In this document: positions 8,217-16,910 of the stretch, in pieces
Layout of the letters: each line of letters opens with the position of its first letter
Position numbering within the stretch: the stretch's first letter is position 1
DNA from: Marinobacter halophilus
GTDB lineage: Bacteria; Pseudomonadota; Gammaproteobacteria; Pseudomonadales; Oleiphilaceae
Length of the DNA stretch: 64,000 nucleotides
NCBI RefSeq assembly: GCF_003007685.1
Contig: NZ_PXNN01000013.1
Span: forward strand, 62,001 to 126,000
Reading direction: 5' to 3'
Made by a program: the position numbers and the translations under genes
The notes under the pieces: model-generated
What the model was told of the DNA's origin: nothing
Databases searched by the model: none
The model's input: the letters and a program-made list of their open reading frames with translations, nothing else

Positions 8217-10745
8217 TTATAGGCTGTTTACTGCTGCTGCGCCCAGGGCCATTTGGTAGATGATCTGGCTTACGTTGGTCCAGAGTTCCAGTTGGTTCAG
8301 GCGGTCTACGTCGATCGGCATGATGATGGTGTCGCCGGGTTCGAGTTGCTGGCTTCTTCCGCCGAACCAGCGGCTGCGCTGGGGTAGGGTTACGGAGCCG
8401 TCGGCTTTTACGACGTACACCCGGCTTTCATCTGCCTGGCGGGTGGGGCCACCGGAGCGTTCCAGGTAGTCATCCACGGTCAGGCCAGCCTGGTGCAGGT
8501 GGCTGGTGGGGAATTGTACTTCACCGAATACCGAGACGGCCTGGGGGATGATCGGTACGGTCAGGCGGTCGCCGTCTTGCAGGCGGATGGCCTGGTAATT
8601 CTCATTATCCAGAATTGCCGCGAGGTCGATGACCATTCTACCTAATGGTCGACTGCTCTGAACTTCTTCGAGTAAACCCTGAACCTGCTGCACACGCTCA
8701 GCATTCTGGCCGCCAAAGCCATCACCTTCCAGTTGTACGCCCAGGAGGTCGCCTTGCAGTCGCTCTTCGGCTTCACGCAGGCGTTGGGCCTCCAGTTCCC
8801 GGAGTTTGGCTCGGGTGAACACAGAGCCTGTCGGGAAGGCGTTGTTGGTGAGGCCGCCGGCGCGTTGCACTACGTCTTTGAGGGTTTCGCCATCGCGGAA
8901 GGTGTACTCGCCTGGATAGCGCACTTCGCCGGCCAGGGTGACGGTGCGGGTGGTGGCGAAGTCCGGGATGGATTTGATCAGGATGGTGTCGCGGCTTTGC
9001 AGGTTGAGGTCCGCATTGCCGGCCATGGCGTCGGCCAGGTTGATGTTGAGGATGTTGGTTTGGCCGATGCCGCTGTCATCGGTGGTGTAACGGGCCACTT
9101 CGGCCTGGTAGAGAGAAGCGGAATCTTTCAGGCCACCGGCTACAAAGACGGCATCGGCCAGGCTACGGGTAGCCGGCATGGGGTATTCGCCCGGGTAGCG
9201 CACGGGGCCGCTGATGCGGATGGTTTGTTGGGGGCTACCGGGTTGGGCCTGGGCTTTCAGGCGCTGGAGTACCGGGGCAAACAGGTTCTCGCGGGTGTAG
9301 TTGCCGCCCTGCTCTCCGCTTTGCACTTTGCCGGCGTCGGAGAAGATGAGAATTCTGTCTTTCTCTTCCAGAAGCAGATCATGCTCGCTGCCGGCATTCT
9401 GGATGGCGTCTCGAATGCGCAGATTCAGTACGGCGATGGTGTCGGTTTGTTGGTCTGTTCTTACGATGGCCGCGTAGCGCTTGTCTGCGGTGGGCATGAG
9501 GTCTGCGTCCAGGCTTTGCAGTATAGAGCTCACGCGCATACCCGGCATCCAGGCAAACTTGCCGGCGCGGGTGGCGGCGCCTTTGATTTCCACATACTGG
9601 CCGGTGATGTCTGAGATGGACGGAATGCGGATGCGGTCGCCGGCCTGAACGCGGGCGTTCTGGCCCTGCCGGCCGGTGTAGTCGGCCTCAGCGATGATGC
9701 GCAGGAAGTCTTCGTTGGTGCGTTCGATGTTGATGCGCTGGGGGTAGGCTTGCGTGGTCAGGCCGCCTGCCATACGAACGAGTTCCGCCAGGGTGTTGTC
9801 GCCTTTGAGCTCGTACAGGGCCGGACGGTAAACCTCACCTTCTATACCGGCGCGTTTGCCCACGGGCGGGATGAAGATGACATCGCCCGGTTGCAGGCGG
9901 TTGTCAGCGCTGCTGTCGCCTTTCTGGAGCAGGTCGTACAGGTCCAGGGTGCCGACGAGTTGGCCGTTGCGCTTGTGCTGTACATTACGCAAGGAGCCGT
10001 TTTGTTTGATGCCGCCGGAAACGTAGAGGGCGTTGGTGATGGTAGAAAGCGAGCTGACGCTGTAGGAGCCTGGGTTGCGGGCTTCACCCAAGACGAACAC
10101 TCGCATGCTGCGCAGCTCACCCAGAGTGACGGCGGCATCTACCCCGATGTATTGCTCGGAGACCCGCTTGCGGATTTGCTGGCGGGCTTCATCAAAGCTC
10201 AGGCCGGCCACGGTAACTGGGCCGGAATCCGGGAAGCTGATGGTGCCGTCGCGGCTGACGGGCAGCTCCAGATTCTGGTTCTGGTTGCCCCACATTTGTA
10301 CGCGCAGCACATCGCCGGGGCCCATTGTGTAATCGGAGGGCACGGGAATTTCGGTCACCGGCGCAAAGGTGGTCGGGCTGCCGGCGAAGAGGTCGTAGCC
10401 GTAGGGCTTGAGGCCGCCATTTTTGGCGGTTTGTTTGTCTTCCTGCTCTTTTTGTTCACGAGCCCGATCACGTTCTTCATCGGTAATGGTGGCTACTGGC
10501 TCTACCACGTTGACCTGTTCCGGGCGCTGGCTGGCGCGTTGGCTGCCGGTGATGTTGTTGAGGTCTACGCCGTATTGGCTGGCCAGGGCTTCTTGCTGGG
10601 CGCGGGGGAGCTGTTTGAATTGCTCCAGCTGGGCCGGGCTGATGGATTGGGCCTGGGTGGCTAGGGGGAACAGTAGAGCTAGGGAGATCAGGAGTTTTTG
10701 AGCATTCACGGGTTTGGGTCCGGGTTTTCTGGAATTTGGATTCAT
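8217..10745 (-). CDS. Large Wza-family polysaccharide export protein (multi-SLBB)
   Basis: Outer-membrane/periplasmic polysaccharide exporter of 842 residues, more than twice the length of classical Wza. A signal peptide (LLISLALLFPLATQAQ) is followed by a polar linker, the polysaccharide-export domain with MGPGDVLRVQMWGN (about residues 141-154), and then several SLBB-type repeats recognisable by recurring LAGEVRYPGEY, ISGPVRYPGEY, VFGEVQFPTS and EGEVYRPALYEL strands. It would form the periplasmic tunnel and outer-membrane exit for the glycan. It lies between wzi and wzz in the same orientation. There is no lipobox cysteine at the signal-peptide end, unlike E. coli Wza. Confidence 0.9.
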   Translation of the reverse strand: MNPNSRKPGPKPVNAQKLLISLALLFPLATQAQSISPAQLEQFKQLPRAQQEALASQYGVDLNNITGSQRASQRPEQVNVVEPVATITDEERDRAREQKEQEDKQTAKNGGLKPYGYDLFAGSPTTFAPVTEIPVPSDYTMGPGDVLRVQMWGNQNQNLELPVSRDGTISFPDSGPVTVAGLSFDEARQQIRKRVSEQYIGVDAAVTLGELRSMRVFVLGEARNPGSYSVSSLSTITNALYVSGGIKQNGSLRNVQHKRNGQLVGTLDLYDLLQKGDSSADNRLQPGDVIFIPPVGKRAGIEGEVYRPALYELKGDNTLAELVRMAGGLTTQAYPQRINIERTNEDFLRIIAEADYTGRQGQNARVQAGDRIRIPSISDITGQYVEIKGAATRAGKFAWMPGMRVSSILQSLDADLMPTADKRYAAIVRTDQQTDTIAVLNLRIRDAIQNAGSEHDLLLEEKDRILIFSDAGKVQSGEQGGNYTRENLFAPVLQRLKAQAQPGSPQQTIRISGPVRYPGEYPMPATRSLADAVFVAGGLKDSASLYQAEVARYTTDDSGIGQTNILNINLADAMAGNADLNLQSRDTILIKSIPDFATTRTVTLAGEVRYPGEYTFRDGETLKDVVQRAGGLTNNAFPTGSVFTRAKLRELEAQRLREAEERLQGDLLGVQLEGDGFGGQNAERVQQVQGLLEEVQSSRPLGRMVIDLAAILDNENYQAIRLQDGDRLTVPIIPQAVSVFGEVQFPTSHLHQAGLTVDDYLERSGGPTRQADESRVYVVKADGSVTLPQRSRWFGGRSQQLEPGDTIIMPIDVDRLNQLELWTNVSQIIYQMALGAAAVNSL

Positions 10746-10759
10746 AAGGTAGCTGGTGC

Positions 10760-10793
10760 GTAGGGGTCTAACCCCAGGGGGTCAGACCCCTAC
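10760..10793. repeat. Family-A REP, short form (copy 5)
   Basis: GTAGGGGTC and GACCCCTAC arms form the outer stem, with AACCCC and GGGG inside; one arm reads TCTAACCCC instead of TCTGACCCC. It lies between the wza-like start and the wzi stop. Confidence 0.85.
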
Positions 10794-10813
10794 CTTGGAC
10801 ATTGTGCTTTTGT

Positions 10814-12298
10814 TTAAAAGCGATAAGTCCAGCTTGCGCCGGCTGACCATTGGTCTTTTTTGCCGCTGATGTATTCGATTTTTTTATCGGTGACCTGGAG
10901 CGTCAAATCCAGCCAGCCGGCGAACGCCTGGGTGCCATAACCGAGGTCTAGGATGGCAACGTGCTGGCTGTCGATCGGGGCGGTGTAGAAGACGTTGTCG
11001 TTTGTTACCACCGTTCGGTTGCCGCCGTCTTTGTTGAGTTCGGCGTAGCTGGCTTTGGCGGTGAGGTTGCTGCCGTTGTCAAGGAAGTGGTACGCGCCGA
11101 GGGTGACGGCTTCTGCGTCGCCGTCAAAGCCGGTAGCCATGTTGCGGCCGTAGTGGCGATAGCCAGAGCGGTATTGAAAGTGCTCGTAGGAAACATTTGG
11201 CGCGGCACTGCCAATAACGTCGTCGGCCAAGGTGTTGGTGTATTCAACAAACCATTGCTGTTCGCTATTGAGCAGCTGGCTGGTCCAGTCTCCACCGAAC
11301 ATCCAGGACTTCTTCGCGGGAAAAGCGCCGGCTTCATCTTCACCCATCATTTGAGTGTAGAGACTCATGGATTGCTCGCCGACAGCAAAGCCGTAACGAA
11401 TGTCGATACTGCCTAACTGATTGCCGGGGTCATTTTCGGGGCCATCCTGGGAGTTATCCCGGCCAATCAGCGCATCCCAGAGTGTTGAGGCATCCTCTGG
11501 CCGCCCTTCACCTCCGACCATGAGCGCGCGGGAGAGGCCAATATCCAAACCATCAACAGGCCGAAAGGTGAACCGCATACCGATGAATTTGGCGTCGGGT
11601 ACGGCGCGGTCACTTTCGTACTGGCCGGCCATCACGGTGAACTGCCAGGGGCCGATCCAGCTTAACCAGGGGGTTTCAAACGCGCGGGTGTCGTTGCGGT
11701 TAATCCACACAGACGGTATCGGCCGGGCGTTGTTAGACAGGATCAGGCTGGACTGCCAACCCGGCCCCCACCAGCGGTCGATGGCGCCGGCGCCGAACAC
11801 CCAATTGCTGGCGGTGGCGGCCAGGTAGGAGCCATCCAGGCGGAATTCTTCGTCGTCATCCGGATTGTTGGTGTAGGCCGGATTGAGGCCCAGCGCCCAG
11901 GTGTCGCCTAGCCATTGCAGGTTAAGGCTGGTGCCGGCCTTGGTCAGGTTGTTGTTGGAAAAACCGGTAATGGCGGGAATTTCGGATTGGGCGCTGGCGC
12001 TGAACTCACCCCGAAAACCCGGTTTGGCTTGCTCTTCTTTTTCAAAACGCAGGTAGGCGGAGGCCAGGCCGACTGATGGCTGATCAGCTTTGATGCTGGT
12101 TTGGTTGCCGGCTTCCAGCGCGCTCCACATCATTGGCCAGGTGGTGACGCTGCGATTCATATGACCGCGGTCTGCCAGCTTCTGTACGGCATAGCGTGCA
12201 CGCGGATCACCCGGCTCAAGCCAGGGCGCTGCGGCCAGTGAAAAGGTGCTCAGGCACGCTACCGCCCCACCGACCAGGGTCCAGTGTTTTGAGGTCAT
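10814..12298 (-). CDS. wzi: Capsule assembly protein, Wzi family
   Basis: Outer-membrane beta-barrel protein of 494 residues that is expected to help anchor or organise surface polysaccharide. Signal peptide LVGGAVACLSTFSLAAA; the mature protein starts APWLEPGDPRARYAVQKLADRG, characteristic of the Wzi/capsule-assembly family, and ends in an aromatic beta-signal, SAGASWTYRF. The DRWWGPGWQSSLILSNNARP segment is another family hallmark. First gene of the polysaccharide transcript, start at 12298. The upstream region has no clear ops/JUMPStart element although RfaH is encoded at 48.2 kb. Confidence 0.88.
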   Translation of the reverse strand: MTSKHWTLVGGAVACLSTFSLAAAPWLEPGDPRARYAVQKLADRGHMNRSVTTWPMMWSALEAGNQTSIKADQPSVGLASAYLRFEKEEQAKPGFRGEFSASAQSEIPAITGFSNNNLTKAGTSLNLQWLGDTWALGLNPAYTNNPDDDEEFRLDGSYLAATASNWVFGAGAIDRWWGPGWQSSLILSNNARPIPSVWINRNDTRAFETPWLSWIGPWQFTVMAGQYESDRAVPDAKFIGMRFTFRPVDGLDIGLSRALMVGGEGRPEDASTLWDALIGRDNSQDGPENDPGNQLGSIDIRYGFAVGEQSMSLYTQMMGEDEAGAFPAKKSWMFGGDWTSQLLNSEQQWFVEYTNTLADDVIGSAAPNVSYEHFQYRSGYRHYGRNMATGFDGDAEAVTLGAYHFLDNGSNLTAKASYAELNKDGGNRTVVTNDNVFYTAPIDSQHVAILDLGYGTQAFAGWLDLTLQVTDKKIEYISGKKDQWSAGASWTYRF

Positions 12299-12419
12299 AG
12301 ATTCTTAATATTCTGGTGACAAGGAGATAACGGCGAAAACAGGAAGGGCGTTCCCAACGCGATCCTTGTCAGGTTATTTGTGATGAAGTTCAGGTTTGAG
12401 GATTCTACGGGATGGGGCG

Positions 12420-12435
12420 TGTCACGCAAGTGACA
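12420..12435. promoter_or_regulatory. Inverted repeat upstream of wzi
   Basis: TGTCAC, GCAA, GTGACA: 6-bp perfect arms, 122 bp before the wzi start, in the 337-bp space between wzi and the candidate ncRNA terminator. It may be an operator. It does not match the CRP spacing (TGTGA-N6-TCACA). No convincing -35/-10 pair was found; the rest of the gap holds family-A copy 6. Confidence 0.3.
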
Positions 12436-12578
12436 ATAGATGTGATGGGTCAATTATCAGGGGGTTACGAGTGTAAAGAATTGTTAAAGAATTAGAAGTG
12501 CAATTAAGTTGGTCACATTTTGGGCTTTTTTTGTTTGGGGGTTTGCTGGGGTTGGGAGATGGGCGCTGGCAGAGGGGT

Positions 12579-12606
12579 GGGGTCTGACCCCGAGGGGTCA
12601 GACCCC
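12579..12606. repeat. Family-A REP, short form (copy 6)
   Basis: GGGGTCTGACCCC and GGGGTCAGACCCC separated by GA, a perfect 13-bp stem. It lies between wzi and the terminator at 12635-12661. Confidence 0.9.
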
Positions 12607-12634
12607 TTTGTAGATTGCGAGTTGGGTGCGGAGC

Positions 12635-12661
12635 AAAAAAAAGCCCGCGGCAGTGGCGGGC
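12635..12661 (-). terminator. Rho-independent terminator of the candidate ncRNA
   Basis: On the minus strand, GCCCGC pairs with GCGGGC (12656-12661 with 12643-12648) around a 7-nt loop, followed by eight T (the A run at 12635-12642). There is no minus-strand gene immediately upstream other than the candidate ncRNA, which is the reason to suspect one. Confidence 0.75.
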
Positions 12662-12818
12662 AAGCAGAACAAGCGACTTCAGTCTCGGTCAGGTCGGCAG
12701 CGCGCTCTGCGGGGTGCAGGGGGAGTACAACAAGTACAGCGCTTCGAGACTGAGCGAATCAAGCCGCTCGGAGGAGCTCTTTGCGCGGGGCCGATCCCTT
12801 TGCTTGATTCGCATTTAT
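12635..12818 (-). ncRNA. Candidate structured ncRNA with intrinsic terminator
   Basis: Minus-strand region of about 184 nt with no convincing ORF but three strong helices in order: GCGAATCAAGC/GCTTGATTCGC (12802-12812 with 12754-12764, 11 bp perfect); CGAGACTGA/TCAGTCTCG (12745-12753 with 12679-12687, 9 bp perfect) enclosing smaller hairpins; and a GC-rich terminator hairpin followed by eight U. A weak promoter-like AT stretch (TATAGCATAATA) ends about where the transcript would begin. It does not look like 6S, tmRNA, SRP or RNase P RNA. It could be a trans-acting sRNA or a leader ending ahead of the capsule operon. Transcription is inferred, not shown. Confidence 0.45.
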
Positions 12819-13018
12819 TATGCTATACGATGTTTTGCGTTTTTACACCCTGATTGCTAAATTTTTATGGAATAAGATCTTTTTTGTTATTTCTGTATCT
12901 TGATTGACCAAATCGCCGGGGCGCCGGGGCGGATTACGCCATGTGCCAGGGCTTGTTACATTCTGTACAGTAAGCATACATATTTTCATCCGATAATTAT
13001 TTACAAAGGATTGCGATA

Positions 13019-13852
13019 ATGCCGGCACACGCGGTGACAGAAGTTGGTAAAGATGAGCTCGCAGGCCATGTTCGGGATGTGATTCGGTCGGTGGGTTTTG
13101 ATCTGGCGTTTCAGCCCAAGGTGTCTTTTACCCACGGCCGGCTGGGGGGCGTGGAGGTGTTAGTGCGCTGGCCAGAGGCGGCGGCCGGGTGGCGGTCGCC
13201 GGAGCAGTTTGTGCCGTTTGCCGAACGCCATGGTCTGGCGCCCATGCTGGATTTGCACGTGCTTGAGCAAACACTGAAGCTCTGGAATGCCTGGCCTGCC
13301 CTCACCCGCCTGTGCTGGAGCCCGTTTCCGGTGTCGGTGAATGTGTCGGCGATGAGTGTTCAGGATGAGAATTTTCTGCGCTCGGTCACCTGGCTGCTGG
13401 CGTCGGCACCGCACCCCAAGTTGATGTTCGAGCTCACCGAAACCGCACCGTTTCACGATCCGGATGCGGCCATTCATACCCTGGAGGCGTTGTCTGGCCA
13501 TGGCATTCAGTTGTCACTGGACGATTTCTGCACCGGCTTCAATTGCCCGGAGCGGCTGCGCACCTTGCCGGTGGCAGAGCTGAAGATTGACCGGGAAGAC
13601 ACCGCCAGGCTAGACACGGTGTGGGGCATTCGCCGGGTGGGCCAGATGATTGAGCAGGCGAAAGCGGCCGGCTTGACGGTAACCGCCGAAGGCATCGAAA
13701 CCCGGGACCAATGGCAAACCCTGCGCACGCTGGGCTGTGACTATGGCCAGGGCTATTGGTTGTGCCCGCCGCTGCCGGCGAAGGAGGCGGTGGAGTTTGT
13801 GGCAAGCTACATGCCCAGCCGTTTGCTCTGCGCCAACAACGAGGAAGAATGA
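13019..13852 (+). CDS. Stand-alone EAL-domain protein (c-di-GMP phosphodiesterase)
   Basis: Cytoplasmic protein of 277 residues that is almost entirely one EAL domain, with no membrane segment, GGDEF or sensor domain. The signature is EVL at residues 46-48 (GVEVLVRW). The further catalytic and metal-site motifs are present: NVSAMSV, ELTETAPF, DDFCTGF, LKID, AEGIET and QGYWLCPP. It is therefore expected to hydrolyse c-di-GMP to pGpG. A good AAGGA ribosome site precedes ATG 13019. It diverges from the candidate ncRNA and lies near capsule and Tad genes, two classes of process often tuned by c-di-GMP; a direct link is inference only. Confidence 0.88.
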   Translation: MPAHAVTEVGKDELAGHVRDVIRSVGFDLAFQPKVSFTHGRLGGVEVLVRWPEAAAGWRSPEQFVPFAERHGLAPMLDLHVLEQTLKLWNAWPALTRLCWSPFPVSVNVSAMSVQDENFLRSVTWLLASAPHPKLMFELTETAPFHDPDAAIHTLEALSGHGIQLSLDDFCTGFNCPERLRTLPVAELKIDREDTARLDTVWGIRRVGQMIEQAKAAGLTVTAEGIETRDQWQTLRTLGCDYGQGYWLCPPLPAKEAVEFVASYMPSRLLCANNEEE

Positions 13853-13963
13853 GTGCCAGGTGGATTGATCTTGGCGCTTGAGCTGTCCATAATTGCCCCA
13901 CAATAATAAAGCATAGAATGGTTTATTCGATTACGCTGACAATGACAAAAAAGAGGCGAGAAT

Positions 13964-15046
13964 ATGAACACGTCACGGCTGACCAGATTCTGCCACCGTA
14001 GCCTGCACCTGCTGGCTTCACTGGCACCCGGCAAACGCCTGCTGATGGCGGGCGCAGCGCTCACCCTGGTGGGCTGCTCCGCCAATCCGGTGTACACCAC
14101 CACCGGCATAGTATTGACCAACTACGCGGAGGCGGAAGCCACTCCTTACGTACTGGAGATGAACGATCCGGAGATGGCCTGCACCCTGGGCTTGTCTCTG
14201 GACCCCTTGGTGTACTCGTTTTCCCGGGTGATGTCCGCGCCAGACGGCATCGGCGCTCTGCTGATGCTGTTGGCGGCGAACTGCACCGAGTACAAGGCCA
14301 TGGAGGCCGAGCTTACCTACTTGCGGGCCAACCACGAAGGCCATGTAAACGCCGCCAGAGACGCCCGGGAGCAGGTCAAACGGCTGAACGCGGAGGTTGC
14401 CACGCGCCGGCTGCTGGCGTTTGAGCGGGCCATGAGTGCTTACGACTTTGATGCCGGCGCAGAGCCGCTGGAATGCCCGTTTCTGTTCAATGAGCAAGAC
14501 GAGCTGACTTTTCTGATGGGGCTGGTTACCGGTTTGCAGGCCATCGTGAACGACGCCAACTCCGGGGCCATGGCGGGCATTCCGCGCAACATTGCGCCCC
14601 AGGCCGAGCGCGCGGTGCGCTGCATTGATAACGAGCAGTGGGGCGGTGTGCCGAGTGCAGTTCGCGCGCTGGTGTGGCTGCTGCTGCCGGATACCCGCCC
14701 GCCCATGTCGCCAGACCCCTGGCAGGTGCTGGAACACAACCGGGAGCTGGGATTTGACCGTGGCTTTCGGGTAGCCAGTGCGCTGGAGGTAGTGGCCGCT
14801 GAGACCTTCGGCCGGCCGGATGTGCTGGCCGCCGCGCTTGAAGCTGCGGCCGAGGCCGAGGGCTCAATGAAGGTGTCGTCTGCCTACCGCCTGCTGGATG
14901 GCGTTGCCCGGCGGGTGCTGATGCACGCCTCGGATAAGCACTGGGCCGCCAACTACGGCTACCGTACGCCGTCTAACTCGTTTGGCAGCCTGTCGCCGGT
15001 GTCGCGCCGGTCAACAGAGGTAATGGATCTGGACGGCCTGCTGTAA
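13964..15046 (+). CDS. Predicted lipoprotein of unknown function
   Basis: 360 residues. A long basic N-terminus precedes a hydrophobic stretch ending in the lipobox LVGC (Cys at about residue 38), then SANPVYTTTG. The body is helical, alanine-rich and contains several cysteines; a short charged coiled-coil-like segment lies near residues 115-145 (EAELTYLRANHEGHVNAARDAREQVKRL fragment). I do not recognise a family. It is followed 51 bp later by the AdeT-like periplasmic protein on the same strand, so the two probably form an operon and may act together at the envelope. Start ATG 13964 has GAGGCGAG upstream. Confidence 0.75.
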   Translation: MNTSRLTRFCHRSLHLLASLAPGKRLLMAGAALTLVGCSANPVYTTTGIVLTNYAEAEATPYVLEMNDPEMACTLGLSLDPLVYSFSRVMSAPDGIGALLMLLAANCTEYKAMEAELTYLRANHEGHVNAARDAREQVKRLNAEVATRRLLAFERAMSAYDFDAGAEPLECPFLFNEQDELTFLMGLVTGLQAIVNDANSGAMAGIPRNIAPQAERAVRCIDNEQWGGVPSAVRALVWLLLPDTRPPMSPDPWQVLEHNRELGFDRGFRVASALEVVAAETFGRPDVLAAALEAAAEAEGSMKVSSAYRLLDGVARRVLMHASDKHWAANYGYRTPSNSFGSLSPVSRRSTEVMDLDGLL

Positions 15047-15097
15047 CGCCGTTCAGCTGACTGAAAACAATGACAAGCCATAACCGGAGTGAACCTT

Positions 15098-16105
15098 ATG
15101 CGAAAATTTCTTGGCGCGGTGGCGCTGACCTGTGCCGCACCGCTGGCCTCGGCCAATAGCCTGTCTGTGTGTGTATTTGATGTGATCGGCGCCAACGGCG
15201 ACGTGTTCAACGTGATGAAGGATTACGCCCTGGAGATGAGGTCGTTAGGGGTGAATCTCCAGCTCAAGCCTTACACCGATGAAGGCGTGGCGGTGGGCGA
15301 TTTCAACGCCGGGCAATGTGACGCGGTGGCCGCCACGGATTTGAGAACCCGGCCGTTCAACAAGTTTACCGGCTCGATCAGTGCGGTGGGCGCCCTGCCC
15401 TCCTACGACAACCTGGAAACCCTGCTGGCAACCCTGTCTCAGCCCAGGGCGGCCGATCTGATGAAGAGTGATGGCTACGAAGTACTGGGCATTTTCCCGA
15501 TTGGCGCCGGTTACCTGTTCGTGAACGACCGCTCCATCAACACCGCCGGGGCGCTGGCTGGCAAGCGCATGGCCACACTGGATTACCAGCGAGACGCCAT
15601 TCACATGGTGAATTATGTGAAGGCCACGGTGGTGCCCTCAGACATCACCAACTTCGCCGGCAAGTTCAATAACGGTTCGGTGGATACCGCCTACGCGCCC
15701 GCCTTCGCTTATGAGGCACTGGAGCTGTACAAAGGCATTGAACCAAAAGGTGGCGTGGTGGACTACCCGCTGGCCCAGCTGACGGTGCAGGTGATTGCCC
15801 GGGACGGCATTATTGACGGTGACACCGCCCAGAAAGCGCGGGAAGCGGCCTGGGACATGTACCCGCAGGTGATGAACCTGATCATCAATCAGGAAGCCGC
15901 GATTCCGGATGACAAATGGATCCGGATTCCCCAGCAGGACATCGTGGGTTATCAGGAAATGTTCCGGGAGAACCGCCTGGAAATGCGCGACGGCACGAAC
16001 AATGCACCGTCGGTGTATGACCCACGCATGCTGACCCTGATGGCCAACATTCGGTGCGCCAGCAATCCCGGCGCGGCGGAGTGTACGGCCGATAACCGGG
16101 AGTAA
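15098..16105 (+). CDS. Periplasmic solute-binding-like protein, AdeT family
   Basis: Exported protein of about 335 residues with a clear signal peptide (FLGAVALTCAAPLASA). From memory it resembles Acinetobacter AdeT1/2-type putative solute-binding proteins: SVCVFDVIGANGDVF, DFNAGQCDAVAATDLRTRPFNKFTGSISAVGAL, GYLFVNDRSI and FNNGSVDTAYAPAFAYEALELYKG. The ligand is unknown and no permease gene is adjacent. ATG 15098 is preferred over the GTG nine bases upstream because GGAGTGA is well spaced from it. Paired with the upstream lipoprotein gene. AdeT was once linked to drug efflux, but that does not transfer safely to this protein. Confidence 0.75.
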   Translation: MRKFLGAVALTCAAPLASANSLSVCVFDVIGANGDVFNVMKDYALEMRSLGVNLQLKPYTDEGVAVGDFNAGQCDAVAATDLRTRPFNKFTGSISAVGALPSYDNLETLLATLSQPRAADLMKSDGYEVLGIFPIGAGYLFVNDRSINTAGALAGKRMATLDYQRDAIHMVNYVKATVVPSDITNFAGKFNNGSVDTAYAPAFAYEALELYKGIEPKGGVVDYPLAQLTVQVIARDGIIDGDTAQKAREAAWDMYPQVMNLIINQEAAIPDDKWIRIPQQDIVGYQEMFRENRLEMRDGTNNAPSVYDPRMLTLMANIRCASNPGAAECTADNRE

Positions 16106-16113
16106 CCGGGCCA

Positions 16114-16145
16114 GGCCCCCCTGCCCGTTTAACGGCGCGGGGGCT
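16114..16145. terminator. GC-rich hairpin between convergent genes
   Basis: GCCCCC (16115-16120) pairs with GGGGGC (16139-16144), with a smaller GCC/GGC hairpin inside. It lies exactly between the stop of the AdeT-like gene and the stop of the convergent 16146-16439 gene. There is no strong T tract on either side, so termination efficiency is uncertain. Confidence 0.4.
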
Positions 16146-16439
16146 TCAGTCGGTGTTCGAGGTGGCTTTGCTGCCCAGCGTTTTATGGCTGGTTGAACCT
16201 GCTTTCTGATCGCGTTTATTCAGTTGTTCTGCACTCAGATCCGAGACCGCAAGCGAGCCTTCGCACAGATCCCGCACCTGCTGGCGCAGCTCGGGCGGCA
16301 TGTGGCGTTCGCTTGACCCTGCGCCGGCCTCACCTGAACGTGCCCGGAGTTCCTGCCCATTGAGCAGATACACGGAGCCACCGTTGGCGGTGATGTCCCG
16401 CACGGCGTTTAGGTAGGCTGTTTGGTATTCCTGGCGCAT
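16146..16439 (-). CDS. Small hypothetical protein, last gene of the Tad/partner-switch run
   Basis: 97 residues, soluble, no signal peptide, with a low-complexity polar tail (KAGSTSHKTLGSKATSNTD). GGGAGGCG sits just before the ATG at 16439, so it is probably translated. It follows the 16498-16896 gene by 58 bp in the same direction. No family recognised. Its position at the end of the regulatory module makes a small regulatory role possible, but nothing in the sequence proves it. Confidence 0.6.
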   Translation of the reverse strand: MRQEYQTAYLNAVRDITANGGSVYLLNGQELRARSGEAGAGSSERHMPPELRQQVRDLCEGSLAVSDLSAEQLNKRDQKAGSTSHKTLGSKATSNTD

Positions 16440-16497
16440 GATCGCCTCCCGATAATATTTTGTCTGTCGATGTTCGCGTTATCAGACTCAGATAATA

Positions 16498-16896
16498 TTA
16501 GCTTACTTTGGCAAGTTCGCTAACCATTGTCACATAATCATCATAATACTTTACAGGTGTTATCCACTCTCTGCGTACAAGACCTTGGTCTGACACTACG
16601 TCGTCGCGCAGGCAAGAGATCAGAATATAGCCAAATTTCTGGTAGAAGGTCCTGATTTCATGGGCCTGGCCGGCATCGTCAGAGGAGCCCCAGTCGGCGT
16701 AAATCACGTATTCTTCACCGTCCAGATCAAACGCCACCATCTGGGGCGACTGTTTGCCGAAAGATTCATGCAGAAACACGGCGTCTTTCGGTGCCCCGCC
16801 GGAGTGCGGCAGGCCGTACAGAAACCAGATTACGTTGGCGACTTCACCGTTCTGGTCTCGTTGAATTGCAACTGTTCCGTCAAGAACAACAGCCAT
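16498..16896 (-). CDS. Hypothetical protein linked to the partner-switching module
   Basis: 132 residues, acidic, no membrane segment. The N-terminus MAVVLDGTVAIQRDQNGEVANVIWFLYGLP is predicted to be beta-rich, and the C-terminus has VKYYDDYVTMVSELAKV. An AGGAGG ribosome site lies seven bases from the start. The stop of the STAS gene is 14 bp upstream, so the two are almost certainly co-transcribed. I do not recognise the family; a modulator or output of the STAS/HATPase switch is a reasonable guess from context only. Confidence 0.65.
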   Translation of the reverse strand: MAVVLDGTVAIQRDQNGEVANVIWFLYGLPHSGGAPKDAVFLHESFGKQSPQMVAFDLDGEEYVIYADWGSSDDAGQAHEIRTFYQKFGYILISCLRDDVVSDQGLVRREWITPVKYYDDYVTMVSELAKVS

Positions 16897-16910
16897 GATG
16901 CCTCCTGAAT

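Noticed and set aside
12420-12435. CRP site upstream of wzi
   Set aside because: Arms are TGTCAC/GTGACA with a 4-bp centre, not TGTGA-N6-TCACA. Kept only as a generic inverted repeat.
6980-12606. CRISPR-like regular repeats
   Set aside because: The repeats are dispersed palindromes at irregular spacing with no uniform spacers and no cas genes.
12520-12860. Short plus-strand frames over the candidate ncRNA
   Set aside because: They run through a family-A palindrome and perfect hairpins, lack ribosome sites, and have repeat-like composition.
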